Part shown: positions 1 to 64,000 of the stretch, in pieces | Layout of the letters: every line of letters starts with the position of its first letter | How positions within the stretch are numbered: position 1 is the first letter of the stretch | NCBI GenBank assembly: GCA_026261815.1 | Contig: JAMPIT010000476.1 | Coordinates: forward strand, 5,545,501 to 5,609,500 | Length of the DNA stretch: 64,000 bases | Direction: 5' to 3' | From: Monarcha castaneiventris obscurior | Lineage: Eukaryota; Chordata; Aves; Passeriformes; Monarchidae | Program-made: the position numbers and the translations under genes | The notes under the pieces: generated by a model | Database searches by the model: none | What the model was told of the DNA's origin: nothing | Seen by the model: the letters and a program-made list of their open reading frames with translations, nothing else

Positions 1-2513
1 CTGGCTTTGACCTTTGATCCCATCCTAGCGTCTGGGGAGTTCCCTGGGCCCAGCCCTGAAACATTTGCCCCTTGGCAGGGATATGAGCACACTGTGGGGC
101 TTGCCCTGGCCAGCAGTCTCCTTGGGTGAAAGACTTGTTCTGGGCCCTTACAAAACGTAGAGCCTCTCTAATGGATAAACTTAGCAGTGACAAGTGTTTC
201 TGTAAGGTCTGGCATAAAAGCAAACAGTTAAATAACTCTCCTGGGTGTCTTTTCTTATTGGTTTAAATCTTCTGCATGACACTTTCAAAATATGCCCTTT
301 TCTGCGTTAATGGAAAAGGATGAAGAATCATTCTTCTGCTCAGCTGTCCTGGTGTGACAGATCTCTGCCCAATATCCCCTGCAATGACTTATTTTCCAAG
401 CTAAGGAATCCTCAGAGGCAAGGTTGTTTACCTCATTGTTTAAAGAGGTGTAAAAGCAAATTCTTTCTAGGCCTGTGCTATGCGTGCTGGGGAGGACTGT
501 GTGTTATGGTACCTTAGGTGATGAAAAATGCGTTTGCTTTTCTCTGAAGCCAATAATGGCTCAAGTCAGGATGGTCCTTTTGAGCCCCAAGGTGCCTGTG
601 TGAGGTGAGTGCTTGCTTAGGTAAGGGGGGGTCCAGGCAGACAGCACATCTTCTGCCCAGTGCTAAAGGTACTCTGTCTCTGGGAAGAAGGACATTAGTG
701 CTTGGAAGCCATTCCAAGGTAGGGATTTTGCTGTCTGCTAACAGAAAACAGGCTGTGTGTCTCTGTGATGGTGGCAGGGGGATGTGGAGTGGCTCTGTGG
801 CAGCAGGCAGGAGCCCTGGCCCTACCTCCAGATCGCCTCGCTGCCTCCGAGGCTTCTGCTGTTGTCATTGAGCCCGCTTCCTCTTGCTGCACATCGCTTT
901 CCCACTGGGAGAATTGATCCAAAAAGCCAAAGCAAGAATTGACAAAGACCTTTTCTCCCCCTCCCTCTGCAGAATTAAGTCTGAAGTGGGTTGATAACGG
1001 CGGATCGAGTCCTCCTTGACTCTGACAAATGTCTTTAATGTTATTCAGCAAGCTGACCTTTTCCCGTCTTTATTGTGCATCTTCCCTTTGAATCAGATTT
1101 GATTGTTACTTCAGGTAGAATAACAAACACTGTCACGTAAATAACTTTGCAATAATGTTAAAAGGAGGAAAAAACACAAACAAACAAAACACCAAAGCAC
1201 TGCTTTACTTGCGAATGCAATGGGAGAATGTATGCTCTGTGCCAGCCATGAAAAACCAACTGTGTGACCTTCCCACACAACATCTTTGCTTTGCTACTCC
1301 AGGGAATGGTCTCCTGTGTTGAAAAACCAGCAGAGAAATAATGGTTCACAGAAATGTTGATGACAGCTAATGCTAACTAGGGCTGGTAAACTCTAAGGGA
1401 GGGAGAAGAGGTCTTGTAAATCCTTAAAATGCACCTAGATACATGACCCATTGGGACTAGTGGGCATTTGATGCCTAGATAACCTCTGAATATTTGAGAC
1501 TGGTCTTACAGAAGACAGTGTTTAGGCCTTGGTTGAGCTGTTCAGCCTCAGAGTCTGCCCTGAAGTGGCAATGATCAAGGTTATATTGTTTTTATACACC
1601 ACCTCTTCCTCAGCAGGGTTCAGGGGCAGACTAATCTCGTGGGGCTACTGTGAGGCTCAACTTGGTGATGTGCACTGCAGCTCTTTAGTGTGGAGGGAGG
1701 GAACCCTCTGTCCTGGTAGCTGTGGGACTGGGCACATCTGTGTGGCCAAAGTCAGTGCTCTGATTTGTACAAATCAGGAAAAATAAAGGACAAATTATTT
1801 TGTGGCTGCCTTGTCCTGAAACTTGCATTGCAAGTGTGTCATGGGCAGTTCCTGTGTTGCTCCAGCTCCTATGGAAGATGCTGGCATCTGGCTTTGAGAG
1901 TGAACATGTGAAATGGGAAGATGCTGGCATCCTGCTTTGAGAGTGAACATGTGAAATGGGAAGATGCTGGCATCTGGCTTTGAGAGTGAACATGTGAAAT
2001 GGCACAGTGGAGACACATGTGAGTGGGAAGGGGGAAAACTAAACCATGAGAACACAAGGCCAGAGCCATCTCAAGGAACAAAGGTGCTTCATAAGACATG
2101 GGGAACATTCAGAGTTTCCAGCCTGGTTGGTGGGGATTTTGTGGTTTGAGAAGTGTGATGTCTCTAGAGCTGTCTTGGACAAAAGAAATGGGACCTTAGG
2201 GAAGAGTTCAGAGAAAACCAGCCTGACACAGGCAGGCAGTGGTGCCTTCTTCCAAGTCTGCTGAGGCACTGAAGCAGAGAAGGAATATTTTGTTAGTAAG
2301 CATTATCTTCACAGTAAGTTTTGTTGCTGTATATAACTCAGTTTCCTGCACTATAACCAACATTTGTTCTTTTCCCTTTATAGCATGAGGCCTGTTTGTT
2401 GGTTGGTTTTGAGGCTTGGCTGGCATCTAAACTGACACAACTGAGGCTGGGCAGCTAATTGCTGTGCACTCAGCCATACTCACAGTGTACTTCATCTCTG
2501 CTTCTCTCTGCAG
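1..2513 (+). other. RXRG: RXRG intron 1 sequence (partial)
   Basis: No coding exon is recognised here. I looked for the short first RXRG exon (protein start resembling MYGNYSH) and did not find it, so the promoter and exon 1 are presumed upstream. The stretch contains a three-copy 43-base tandem repeat at 1873-2002 and otherwise unremarkable sequence. An isoform-specific promoter for a shorter RXR gamma could lie in this intron, but nothing diagnostic is visible. Confidence 0.6.
1873..2002. repeat. 43-bp tandem repeat, three copies
   Basis: Three nearly identical 43-base units begin with GGAAGATGCTGGCATC at 1873, 1916 and 1959 and end in GAACATGTGAAAT. The middle copy differs at CCTGC versus CTGGC. 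This is a small minisatellite in RXRG intron 1. Because 43 is not a multiple of three, all three minus-strand frames stay open and show the same repeated peptide, which is not evidence of coding. Confidence 0.95.
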
Positions 2514-14690
<12,177 letters not shown>

Positions 14691-14990
14691 GGGTCTGGCC
14701 CCTGTCTGGCCAGCCCCTGTCCCCCCATGCCCCTGCACAGCGTCCCACCCCTCTGCTCTGAGCCTGTGAGAGCTCCAGAGGTGTCCTTCACCCTCCGCTC
14801 CTCCTCGGTGGGATTGTCGTGGTTTTGTACAGCTGTAAATCATCCCCTCTAATCCTCCCTGGCCTGTCTGGGGGGGGTCACAGATCCTCTACCCAGCTAA
14901 CCATCCCCCTGCCCCCCTGTACAGATAATTGCTTTAAATTATTTTTTCATTCTCAATAAAAGTCAACAAAACAAATAAAATAATATGAGT
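14691..14990 (+). terminator. RXRG: RXRG 3'UTR with two poly(A) signals
   Basis: The 3'UTR is short (about 290 bases). Two AATAAA hexamers lie at 14955-14960 and 14974-14979, followed by a GU-containing stretch (TGAGTGAGGCACTG) suitable as a downstream element. Cleavage is therefore expected at about 14985-15000. The UTR has C-rich runs and a G-run near 14870 and no recognisable repeat. Confidence 0.8.
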
Positions 14991-17900
14991 GAGGCACTGA
15001 TTGGAGCTGGCAGAGCAGTGTCCTCTTTTGCTGCGGTCACAGGTCCAGCTTGGGATGGGGCTGAGGGTCCCTCCTGAGACTCTTGGGCAGCCCAAATCAG
15101 GGCAGGAATGTCACCTGGGACATCACTGCTTGTGCTGATGTACATGGTCCTCTGGCCAAGAGAGAACACGTATTGCTTCTTCCCTTTCCTGCTAAGGAAA
15201 GACCTAGTGAAACTTGCTGCTTTGAATCAAAACATTTCATTCCACCATATTAAAAAGAAACTCTTGGACTCTCTGAATTCTTTGAAGTTTTAAAGTAATA
15301 TTAAAAGTAAGTTTTTAATGTGTGTTTGGTGGGGTGGTTGGTTATTTTTGGTTGGTTGGTTTGTTGGGTAGTTTGGTTTTTGGTTTTTTTTTCCTGAGCT
15401 AGTCCAGCCACTGAGGAAAGAACCAAAGTGTTTCATTTTGGTCCAGGAGGAGTATTTTGGGGTGACCCAGACCTTGTGTGTTCATCAATAACTTCCATTT
15501 TTCTGAAGCTTCATGGGTCCTGTTCTTTTTCTTTTGCTCCATATTTTTTCTCTGGAAACAGGTTAACGAACCCCAAATTTATAATCTCACACTTCCATGA
15601 GAGAAACTTGCAGGGTAGGAAAAAACAAGACACTCTAACAAACCATCCTCAAAGGCCTGCCTGGTCTTTCCCCTGCTCCAATGGCACCACTGGAGCTTCC
15701 CATTGCAACTGAGCTAACCAGAGTCAAATGAGTTAAAGACATTAATTTGTTCAATATGCAGCACTTATCCTGGTGGGAAAATGTCCTCCCAGGAACCCAG
15801 CGAAACTGTCTGTATTATTATTCATAAAACAGGTGTAGTGTTAAGTGATCTGCCCCTCCTGACCCTCTCAGCAGACAGTGGGGTGAGATGCAGCCGCGCT
15901 TCATCTGTCCTTGTGACAGATTGCAACGCTGCCGGCTCGGGGAAGTTCGAGGGAGAGGAGGACTGACAACAGGAAAGGAAGAAGGATAAAAATGAAACAT
16001 TTTGTTAAAGCTCCCACACGGGGACATGATTCATTTTCCAGTATTTCACTGTGAGATGGAAAAGGCGAATTTAAAAGAGTGGAGAAAAAGAGGGAAAACT
16101 GCAACCTTATGAAAACACTTTAATTTTTTCTTTGCCTCCTAAGAAAAATCCAGGGAGAATTTCAAGAGGTGAAAAGCACTGACCAAGAAGCTATTTTTAA
16201 TTGAAAAGTTAACTTTCCATTAAAAGAGAAGTGTTTAAATACAGAAAATACCTGTATTTAAAAAACCTGCTTATTGTAAAACTGTTGCTGGAATTTGAGA
16301 TGCTGCATGCAGGCTGCGTTGGGATGGTACCACACCATGCTGCTGGTTAGATGGAGCAAGAGGTCACCTCCAGCCTGGGCTGCTCAGGCTTCCCCTCTAA
16401 GGGATGTAAACTTCTAAGAACAGAGCTGTCTGGGCTGGGTTTCTTTTCTGAATGATGCTGATCTCGGTCCACTGTTTGTAAACAAATCCAGACCACTGCC
16501 TGTGATACTTTGATATTGGAAGTGATGGGATATGATAATCAAGATGGGGCAGGAAGTCTCAAGGTGGCCATTTGTGGCTGCTGGACACCCTCACTCTTAG
16601 CAGTCTGGAAGGGTGGTCTCTGGGTTCTGGGCCACAAGGTCTCCAGGCTGCAGTTTGAGGAGGGCTTTGTCCTGTTTCTCCAGATGACTACAGGGTTTTT
16701 GGAAAAATTTCTATGCTTAACACACACCCCACCACAAACTCCCCCACCCTGTGTCTGGCAGGGCAGAGAGGCTCAGGATGGCTTCTTTGAATAAGACACC
16801 ACTTGCTCATTTGAAAGTGCCACTAGCAGACAAATGTTCTGTGCAGAGGAAACAAGTCATGGAGCAACCCAGCTCTATCACTGTCACTGGGGACCTGAAG
16901 ATTGATTTGGCCGGATTCCTCATTCATGCTGACCTCTCTACAGGGGTGTTGTCCAAGAGCTGTGCTTCCCCAGGCCTTGCAAATCATAGGAGTGAGTCTC
17001 TGGACGTCCAGAGGAACAAATCCCATAGCAGTTGGTAATAACTCACTGGTGTGATTATCCTTCTGTGAGTTGTTGCAGAAGAGCAGCAGCTTGGCATGGC
17101 TGGAGCTTCCCCAGTTTTTGGCCCTGGAAAAACCTAATTTTCATAAAATAGTAGAAGTCACAATCATTGGTAAGCCAAAGAAAATTTCATCCAGTCATTG
17201 GTTACCCTATGAAGCCCCTCATAGCCGCAGATAAAGCTCAGACAATTTTTCCTTTGCTCTGGGATTAATAAATAATCCAGGCTCTGGGAATGACTAGTGC
17301 AAGGCCATTTTCTTTCCCATAATGCATCACATCTCATGAGCTTCCCAAGTCAGCAGCAAGTGCCCCCCACCATGAACAAGCTTCGTTCTGGTGTACAGGC
17401 TCTGTAGCAGCTACTTCAGTTTCTACTGAGTCCAACAACAGCACTTCTGGATTGAGAATTGAAAAAAATAAATCTCAAACTATAAAAGTTTGAGGTGGTT
17501 TATGTTCAGTTTGACTCTGGGCTCCCTGATGGATTGAGTGATTCGAGGGCACATCCTGTAGACCTGACATGACTTTCAGACAATGTGACTCCAGCTGAGT
17601 GTCACCAACACTGGCCATTCCTCAAGGATCTCTTGTCTGGACTGGGCCCCTGGACTGCATTCACCATCTCACCTGAGCTCCCCTGAGCTCCCCTGAGAGG
17701 TCCCCTTTGATGTATTTCAGGGGTAAAAGGAGAGGATTTTATCACCCCAGGGCTATCTGACAGCATTGTGGCTGTGGGCTGGTCTCTGGCTTGCCTCTCT
17801 GCCAGGCTGGCTGGCCTAGCTGGCTGTGCAGCAGCTGATGCATCTGAAGGGCTACTGTGGCAGAAGGAGAGGGAGATGTGGTCCTTTCAGGGGTGAGTGG

Positions 17901-19640
17901 TGTTGAGGGATGTCTCTGGTGCTGGGCAAGGCTTTGTCTTCTGGGTCAAGTTGACTTCAGGCATTAGAGGCACCTGGATGATGCTGGCCCAGTGACTCCT
18001 GTCTCAAGGGAGGTGGTTCATAGCCATCTTCCTTGGTGTCCTGTGTGCCTGCTTCTGGAGCCAGCCCTGCCTGCTCCAGTGTGGTTCTGCATCTGCTTGG
18101 CTGGGCAGAGTTAAGGTGATGCTGGAGGAGGGATCTGGCTGCTGCTATCTGGAGCCGTGGCAGTTGCTGTGGCTACCTGGGAGCTGAGTGCTGCTGATCC
18201 CCTTCCAGCAGTGAGCAGTGGGGAACTGCACAAAACATGACAGCTGGGCAGCCCCAGCAGGGAGACAGCTGGGGAAGATGTGCAGCCCCTCTGCCAATGT
18301 TGTGGCCTTGTTAATTCAGTTGGCAGCTTCTATTCAATGCAGTTCTCCAACACCACCCAGTTTTTGCAATACCTGGCTGCCTGCAGACCCTACAGATGGG
18401 AGAAGGAGGAAGCCTAGACCTGCTTTTCCTCTGGTTTAATTCTCTTTGGCTGCTGATGCTGCAGGCTTCTGCACCTAGTTCAGCTCTGGGTGAGCTAATA
18501 ATGGAAGTTAGTCCTTGGAGACTGTAATGAGCTGCCTGAAATACTCCCCCATGTTTTGTTGGGCCACTGCCTGTGGTGAAGGTGTGCTTTGGGAGTGAGG
18601 GGGTTTGGAGTATATTTCTTGCATATTTTACTGGTTCACCTGGTGACCATCCTTTGCACGAGGCCAGGTGGGCTCCAGTACCTCTGACCTCTGTGGGACC
18701 TGGTGGGTGTATAAATCATAAGCAGCAGCCCTGCTGCAGCCTCCCAGGTGTTACACACTTGACTCAGCCCCCAAACCTGATCATCACAGACCAAGCTGGG
18801 AATTGCGCATGAGAGCTGCAAGTTAAGACACTCTCCAGACCCTTCTCGTATGGAAAAGAGGAGGAGGAGGAACACCATGGGGTGGCAACATCCAGGAAGG
18901 ATTTCCCTCCCAGCTACTCCTGCATCTCTGAGCAGAACAAATCGGGCATGTGGTCTGAGTCTGTAAGCAAAGTGCCCCGCACAGGGACACAGTTTTTAGC
19001 AGTACTAGTGGATAGTATTCCCACCCCACGGGGCTGCCGCGCCCTGGCTGTATAAGGAAAATCTGCCCTGCCCAGCTCTATGACTAGGATGGACAGGGTG
19101 GGGAAGCTGGGCTGGCTTGCACAGGCAGGAAGAACAGCATGCAGTGCTTGGAGCCCCTGGTCATGCTGCAGTCCTTGCTAGGCTGGTGTCTTGGCGAGGT
19201 GGCTCCAGTAGATCTGGCTACTCAGACACTTGGCTGGAGCTGCTCAGAGACCTTCAGGAGAGCCAAAGACAAAGGTGTCAGAGCTCAGTGCCTCCCTGCT
19301 GCAGCGCAGCCTTCCTGGGTATGAGCGGTCAGAGCTGTTTCACACTGACCCGTGTGATGGTACCAAGGCTTTAATGCCCGAGCTCCCGGCGTAGTTATAC
19401 TGGGATACAATAGGGCTGTCCCGGGACCGTGTTTCCTTCTCCCATGGGATTTTGGCAGGGCGGTGAGCTGCCTGTGCTAACCTGTGGCCTCTCTCCTTCC
19501 TACGAATTCCCAGACGACACGACCTCGGTCCCTGCATCACCCACGTCATCTGGGTGTGGGGAGCACTTGGTGACGAGGATGCCCCACAGAGAGCCTGGGA
19601 GCGCATCTGTCCCTGGTGCCAAGGTCAGCAGTGAACACAG
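14991..19640. other. RXRG-LMX1A intergenic region
   Basis: About 4.6 kb lies between the RXRG poly(A) site and the LMX1A CpG island. No exon, RNA gene or clear transposon is recognised. A (GGTT)-type simple repeat lies at 15325-15395. A perfect 8-bp inverted repeat (CTCAAACT, 5-base loop) lies at 17474-17494. The region 16100-16280 is AT-rich. Regulatory elements for either gene may lie here, but none can be assigned by inspection. Confidence 0.6.
15325..15395. repeat. GGTT-rich simple repeat
   Basis: The stretch consists mostly of GGTTGGTT, TTTTTGG and TTTGG blocks (for example GGTTGGTTGGTTTGTTGGG), ending in a T-run. It is an imperfect simple-sequence tract just downstream of RXRG. Confidence 0.8.
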
Positions 19641-20914
19641 GAGGTGAGGCCCCTAAAAGCTTCCCATCCTCCACGATCTCATAGCGGGTCCCTCGCAGCT
19701 CTGCGGTCGCTTCCCTGCTCGCCGGCCGGAGACGGGGCACCCAGCCCTCCCCCGTGCCGGGGAAGCCGCAGCCCCTGTCCAGGCTGCTCCGGCAGCGGCA
19801 GGTACGCGGCCCCCAGCCCCGCTGCGGACCGCGCCGACCTGCGGGGCCGTGAAACTCTCCGAAAAACAGCGAAACCCCCAAGCAGGAGGGAAGGGAGAGC
19901 GCCGGGGCTGCGGGAAGGCTCCAAGTTTCATCTTCCCAGCCCGGGCGGGATCGTTCCTCCGCTGCTTTCCTCTCCCCGAAACCGATGCGGTTTGGCGGAG
20001 CCGGAGCTCCGCTTCCCCGGGGCCACCTCCCCCTGCGGCCCCGCGGAACCGGCACCCGGAGCGGCCCGAGCCCCGCTCGGCGCCACGAATCACTGCTGAC
20101 GAGCCCTCCGGGGCAGCTCTCCGGCTTTGGTTTTGGGATTTTATTTTTTGTTTGTTTTGTTTTGTTGTTGTTGTTATTTCTTTTTTATTTTCCTCCTCCC
20201 AGCACTCATTTTCCTTAAACACTCCGGAGCAGCGGGAGCGAGGCGAGCGGGGCGATGCGCAGCGCGGGGGAGCGCATCCCCTCCGGGGCCCGCCCCGGGC
20301 AGGGACCGGCTTTCCCCAGAACCTCTCGGCCTGGGCTTCTCCTGGAAGGGGGACTTAATTGCCAGCCGGTTTCATTACTGAGAGAGACGCTGTGGTGGGG
20401 CACCACCCCCTACCTTTTTTTTCTTTCCCCTTTTCTTTTCTTTTCTTCCTTTTGGCTTTCTAAGAAAAGAAGGAAAAAAAGCCAAGCAGGGGAGCAGAGC
20501 CGGGAGGGCCAGGCCGGGGCCGTGCACCCCGGAGCCGGGAAGGGCCGCCGGCCCCTCGAGGCGTGGCGGGGCCGGTGCCTGCAGCCAGGCAGGAGAGCGG
20601 GGAGGAAACTTATTTCGAGTGGGGTGGAGAGGGGAGGGCAGGGGGTGGGGGTCGGACAGGGAGGTATCAGCTCCAGGAAATGTTCTTTGGCAGCAGTCGG
20701 ACGGGCGCTTCCCCGCAGGTTGGTGCGCTCCTCTCCGGAGCCGTCCAGGGCGCCGCGGCTCGCTCCAAATCCCGGGCAGCGCCGGCGGCAGGGAGGCGGG
20801 GGTGGACGGGACAGCTGGGGAGGCAGGAGCCGCCGCAAGACCCCCCAGGAGCGGTGGCTGCGGACGCCTCTCCCGCCGGCTCCTCGCAGGAAGGCACCGC
20901 CCGGGCCGCCCCAG

Positions 20915-21215
20915 GTAAGCGGTCGAGCCCCGCCGACGGCAGCCCCGCATCCTCCCGTCCCGCATCCTTCCGTCCGCGGCTGCGGGGGATCCGGGTTCGT
21001 TCGCCTCCCCACGTCGGGGCCGAAGGGCTGCTGCGAGCCCGGCCGGGGCAGCGGCTGCGCAGCCGGAACGGGGGGCCCGAGGGGTTCTCCCGTTGGGAGG
21101 GAGGAGGGAGCGCGGCGCCGGGGAGCGGGCGGGCAGCTGGGGCGGGGAAGCCCCGGCCGGGGGCGGCGGGGCCGGCGGCCGGGCTGAGCGCCGTGTGTCC
21201 GGGCTGTGTTGGCAG
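20915..21215 (+). other. LMX1A: Probable LMX1A 5'UTR intron
   Basis: A strong donor CCCCAG|GTAAGC lies at 20914/20915 and an acceptor TGTGTTGGCAG ends at 21215, 39 bases before the start codon. This would make the sequence upstream of 20914 a non-coding first exon. Mammalian LMX1A also has a non-coding leader exon (family knowledge). The acceptor pyrimidine tract is poor, so an unspliced leader is the alternative. Confidence 0.5.
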
Positions 21216-21254
21216 GCGGGCGGCGCGGCCCCTCGCCCGGCCCGGCTCCCCACC

Positions 21255-62530
<41,276 letters not shown>

Positions 62531-63360
62531 GCGCAGCGTGGTCCCCGGCACGGGGCGGCCGTGGCCGCTGCACTGCCCCAGGAGGGGCCACAGAGCTCCC
62601 GGGGGTGGGAGGGAGGGGAGCAACACTGCTGGGATGCCGTCAAATATGTTGTACCTTGGGATTCCCAAGGAGCGAGTTAAGTTATGGGTTGCATAGTTTC
62701 ATGTTTCTCTTAGGAGCCTAGGATTAGGGACAGGAGTGGTTTTTTCAGCTGGCTGGTGGATTTTCAAATTTCAAAGGGGGACGCAAATTTCTCATTTCAG
62801 GTGGGGGAGGGGGTTTCTCCCATAGGAGCATCCCAGTGCTGTGTCCCACCTTTAGAAAGAGCAAACTGCTGATTTTCATGGGGAAAGCCTGCAGCATCAG
62901 CCGGGCTTTGAAATTTGAAAAGCTGACAACGCTTTGGGGAAACACGAGGGGAAATGTTGCTGCAGGGTTTATTTTTTCCCCTCTGTTCCCTCAACCAGTT
63001 TGAGCGCTCGCTGCTTAAACATAGGGACTTTTAAGATAGATGTTCCCATGCAAATATAGAAAGCTAGAAACCCCTAACATTGTCCCTGTCCCCGAGGACG
63101 GGGCCGTATGTGTGGATGTGTGTGTGTGTGGGCACGCACATGTGTGTGTGCAGAGCCGTGTGGCTGGGAGTGTTGCACTGCACGGCCACACCTGCCAGAT
63201 TGTATCAACAAAGTTTATTTCTAAGTCTATCAGAAATTTACTGTACAGCAAAAGTAACTTTATTTTCAGTGTGAACCATATTTAAGGAAATACTCAATGC
63301 ACTTAAGTTATAAGAGGAAATAATTTACTTTTTATAAACGTTATGTTTAGGTTGCAAAAG
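62531..63360 (+). other. LMX1A: LMX1A 3'UTR (3' end not defined)
   Basis: Sequence after the stop begins GC-rich and becomes AT-rich from about 63000. No canonical AATAAA is seen between the stop and the window end. Weaker hexamer variants are AATATA near 63055 and TATAAA near 63333. The AT-rich block 63200-63360 is the most likely distal UTR, but the poly(A) site cannot be fixed. Confidence 0.5.
63108..63152. repeat. GT-rich microsatellite in the LMX1A 3'UTR
   Basis: TATGTGTGGATGTGTGTGTG, then GGGCACGCACATGTGTGTGTG: two short (GT)n blocks split by CACGCACA, an alternating purine-pyrimidine tract. Confidence 0.85.
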
Positions 63361-64000
63361 CCCAGTGGCAGGGAAGGAACATCAGCTCATTTCAGGCGAT
63401 AGGTTTGGGTTTTGGGGTTGGTTATTTTTGGTGTTCTCAGGTTGCCCCACTGGTTTTGAGGTGCAGTTGAAACACAAAGCAGAGCTGGGTCCAGAAACCT
63501 GCTTTTTGCCCGCAGATTGATGCGGGCAGCATGGTGGCCAGGTCCCGTCCCCACTGCTGGACATGTCCAGGAGGTCAGTGTGGGGTGGACATGCTGCTGG
63601 AGCTGGTGGACATCCCAGCCCATTGGGGCTCAGCCATGCTTCTCCACATCACCTTTTCCTTCCCCAGCAGGACCCAGCCTACCTCCACCAGCGGCCCCAT
63701 CCCATACCCTCAAATCTGGGTGCTAGGCCAGTGTGAGCTGCTGTCCTGGCACTGGGAAACACTGCAGCCCAAGCCACCAGCCCTCGGGGGAAACAGAAAG
63801 GAGGGACAGCCCTGGCTTTCCTGCCCTGTGCTCGGCTTCATCCCTGCCAGATCTGTGGGAACCTGGGGAAAGTTCTCCTTGGGGTCGAGCCTTCAGCTGG
63901 CCCTCACCTCATCCCCACGCTCCTTTTCATGCGTTTTGTCCTTTTGTGCTGCTGTTCACAAATGATGTAAGTGACAACCCGTAAAGACGTGCAAGTGACT
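63361..64000. other. LMX1A distal 3'UTR or downstream flank
   Basis: No ORF, RNA gene or repeat is recognised. Whether this is still within the LMX1A transcript is undetermined. Confidence 0.5.

Noticed and set aside
1685..2108. Three overlapping minus-strand frames with repeated CSLSK-like peptides
   Set aside because: They are produced by the 43-base tandem repeat, which shifts frame in each unit.
17474..17494. Perfect 8-bp stem with 5-base loop (CTCAAACT/AGTTTGAG)
   Set aside because: Too short for a microRNA precursor and expected by chance in 64 kb.

Overview
This is a vertebrate nuclear-genome window, almost certainly from a bird. It carries two multi-exon transcription-factor genes on the + strand, head to tail: RXRG (retinoid X receptor gamma) and LMX1A (LIM homeobox transcription factor 1 alpha). 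The avian assignment rests on several degenerate CR1-type LINE 3' ends, one endogenous-retrovirus 3' LTR, compact introns and a CpG island at the LMX1A promoter. The same RXRG-LMX1A neighbourhood is known in mammals. The species cannot be named from the sequence alone.

Region by region: 1-2513 is RXRG intron 1 sequence (the first coding exon lies outside the window). 2514-14690 holds nine RXRG coding exons, all with AG/GT boundaries and phases that join correctly, followed by a short 3'UTR with two AATAAA signals near 14955-14979. The last RXRG intron contains a small CpG cluster with a signal-peptide-like reading frame and a 188-base pyrimidine tract. 14990 to about 19640 is intergenic. About 19640-22110 is a CpG island with a probable non-coding first exon, the LMX1A start codon at 21255 and the first LIM-domain exon. 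22111-56380 is a 34-kb intron between the two LIM-domain exons, with no recognisable gene but several AT-rich stretches carrying homeodomain-type motifs. 56381-62530 holds the LIM2, homeodomain and C-terminal exons. From 62531 onward is the LMX1A 3'UTR and flank.

The joined RXRG exons encode about 451 residues of a roughly 467-residue receptor. The joined LMX1A exons encode a complete 380-residue protein. Both reading frames are intact. The genes are linked by position; nothing in the sequence shows that they share regulation, but the LMX1A promoter begins only about 5-6 kb beyond the RXRG poly(A) signals, so regulatory DNA in the gap could serve either gene.

I found no dedicated previously undescribed system. 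The most interesting items are candidate regulatory DNA inside LMX1A introns (for example a perfect 14-bp TAATTG/CAATTA palindrome at 26203), the CpG cluster with a signal-peptide-like frame inside the last RXRG intron, the long mirror-type pyrimidine tract beside it, and a retroviral 3' LTR with its polypurine tract still attached. Conservation claims are inferences, because no alignment could be run.
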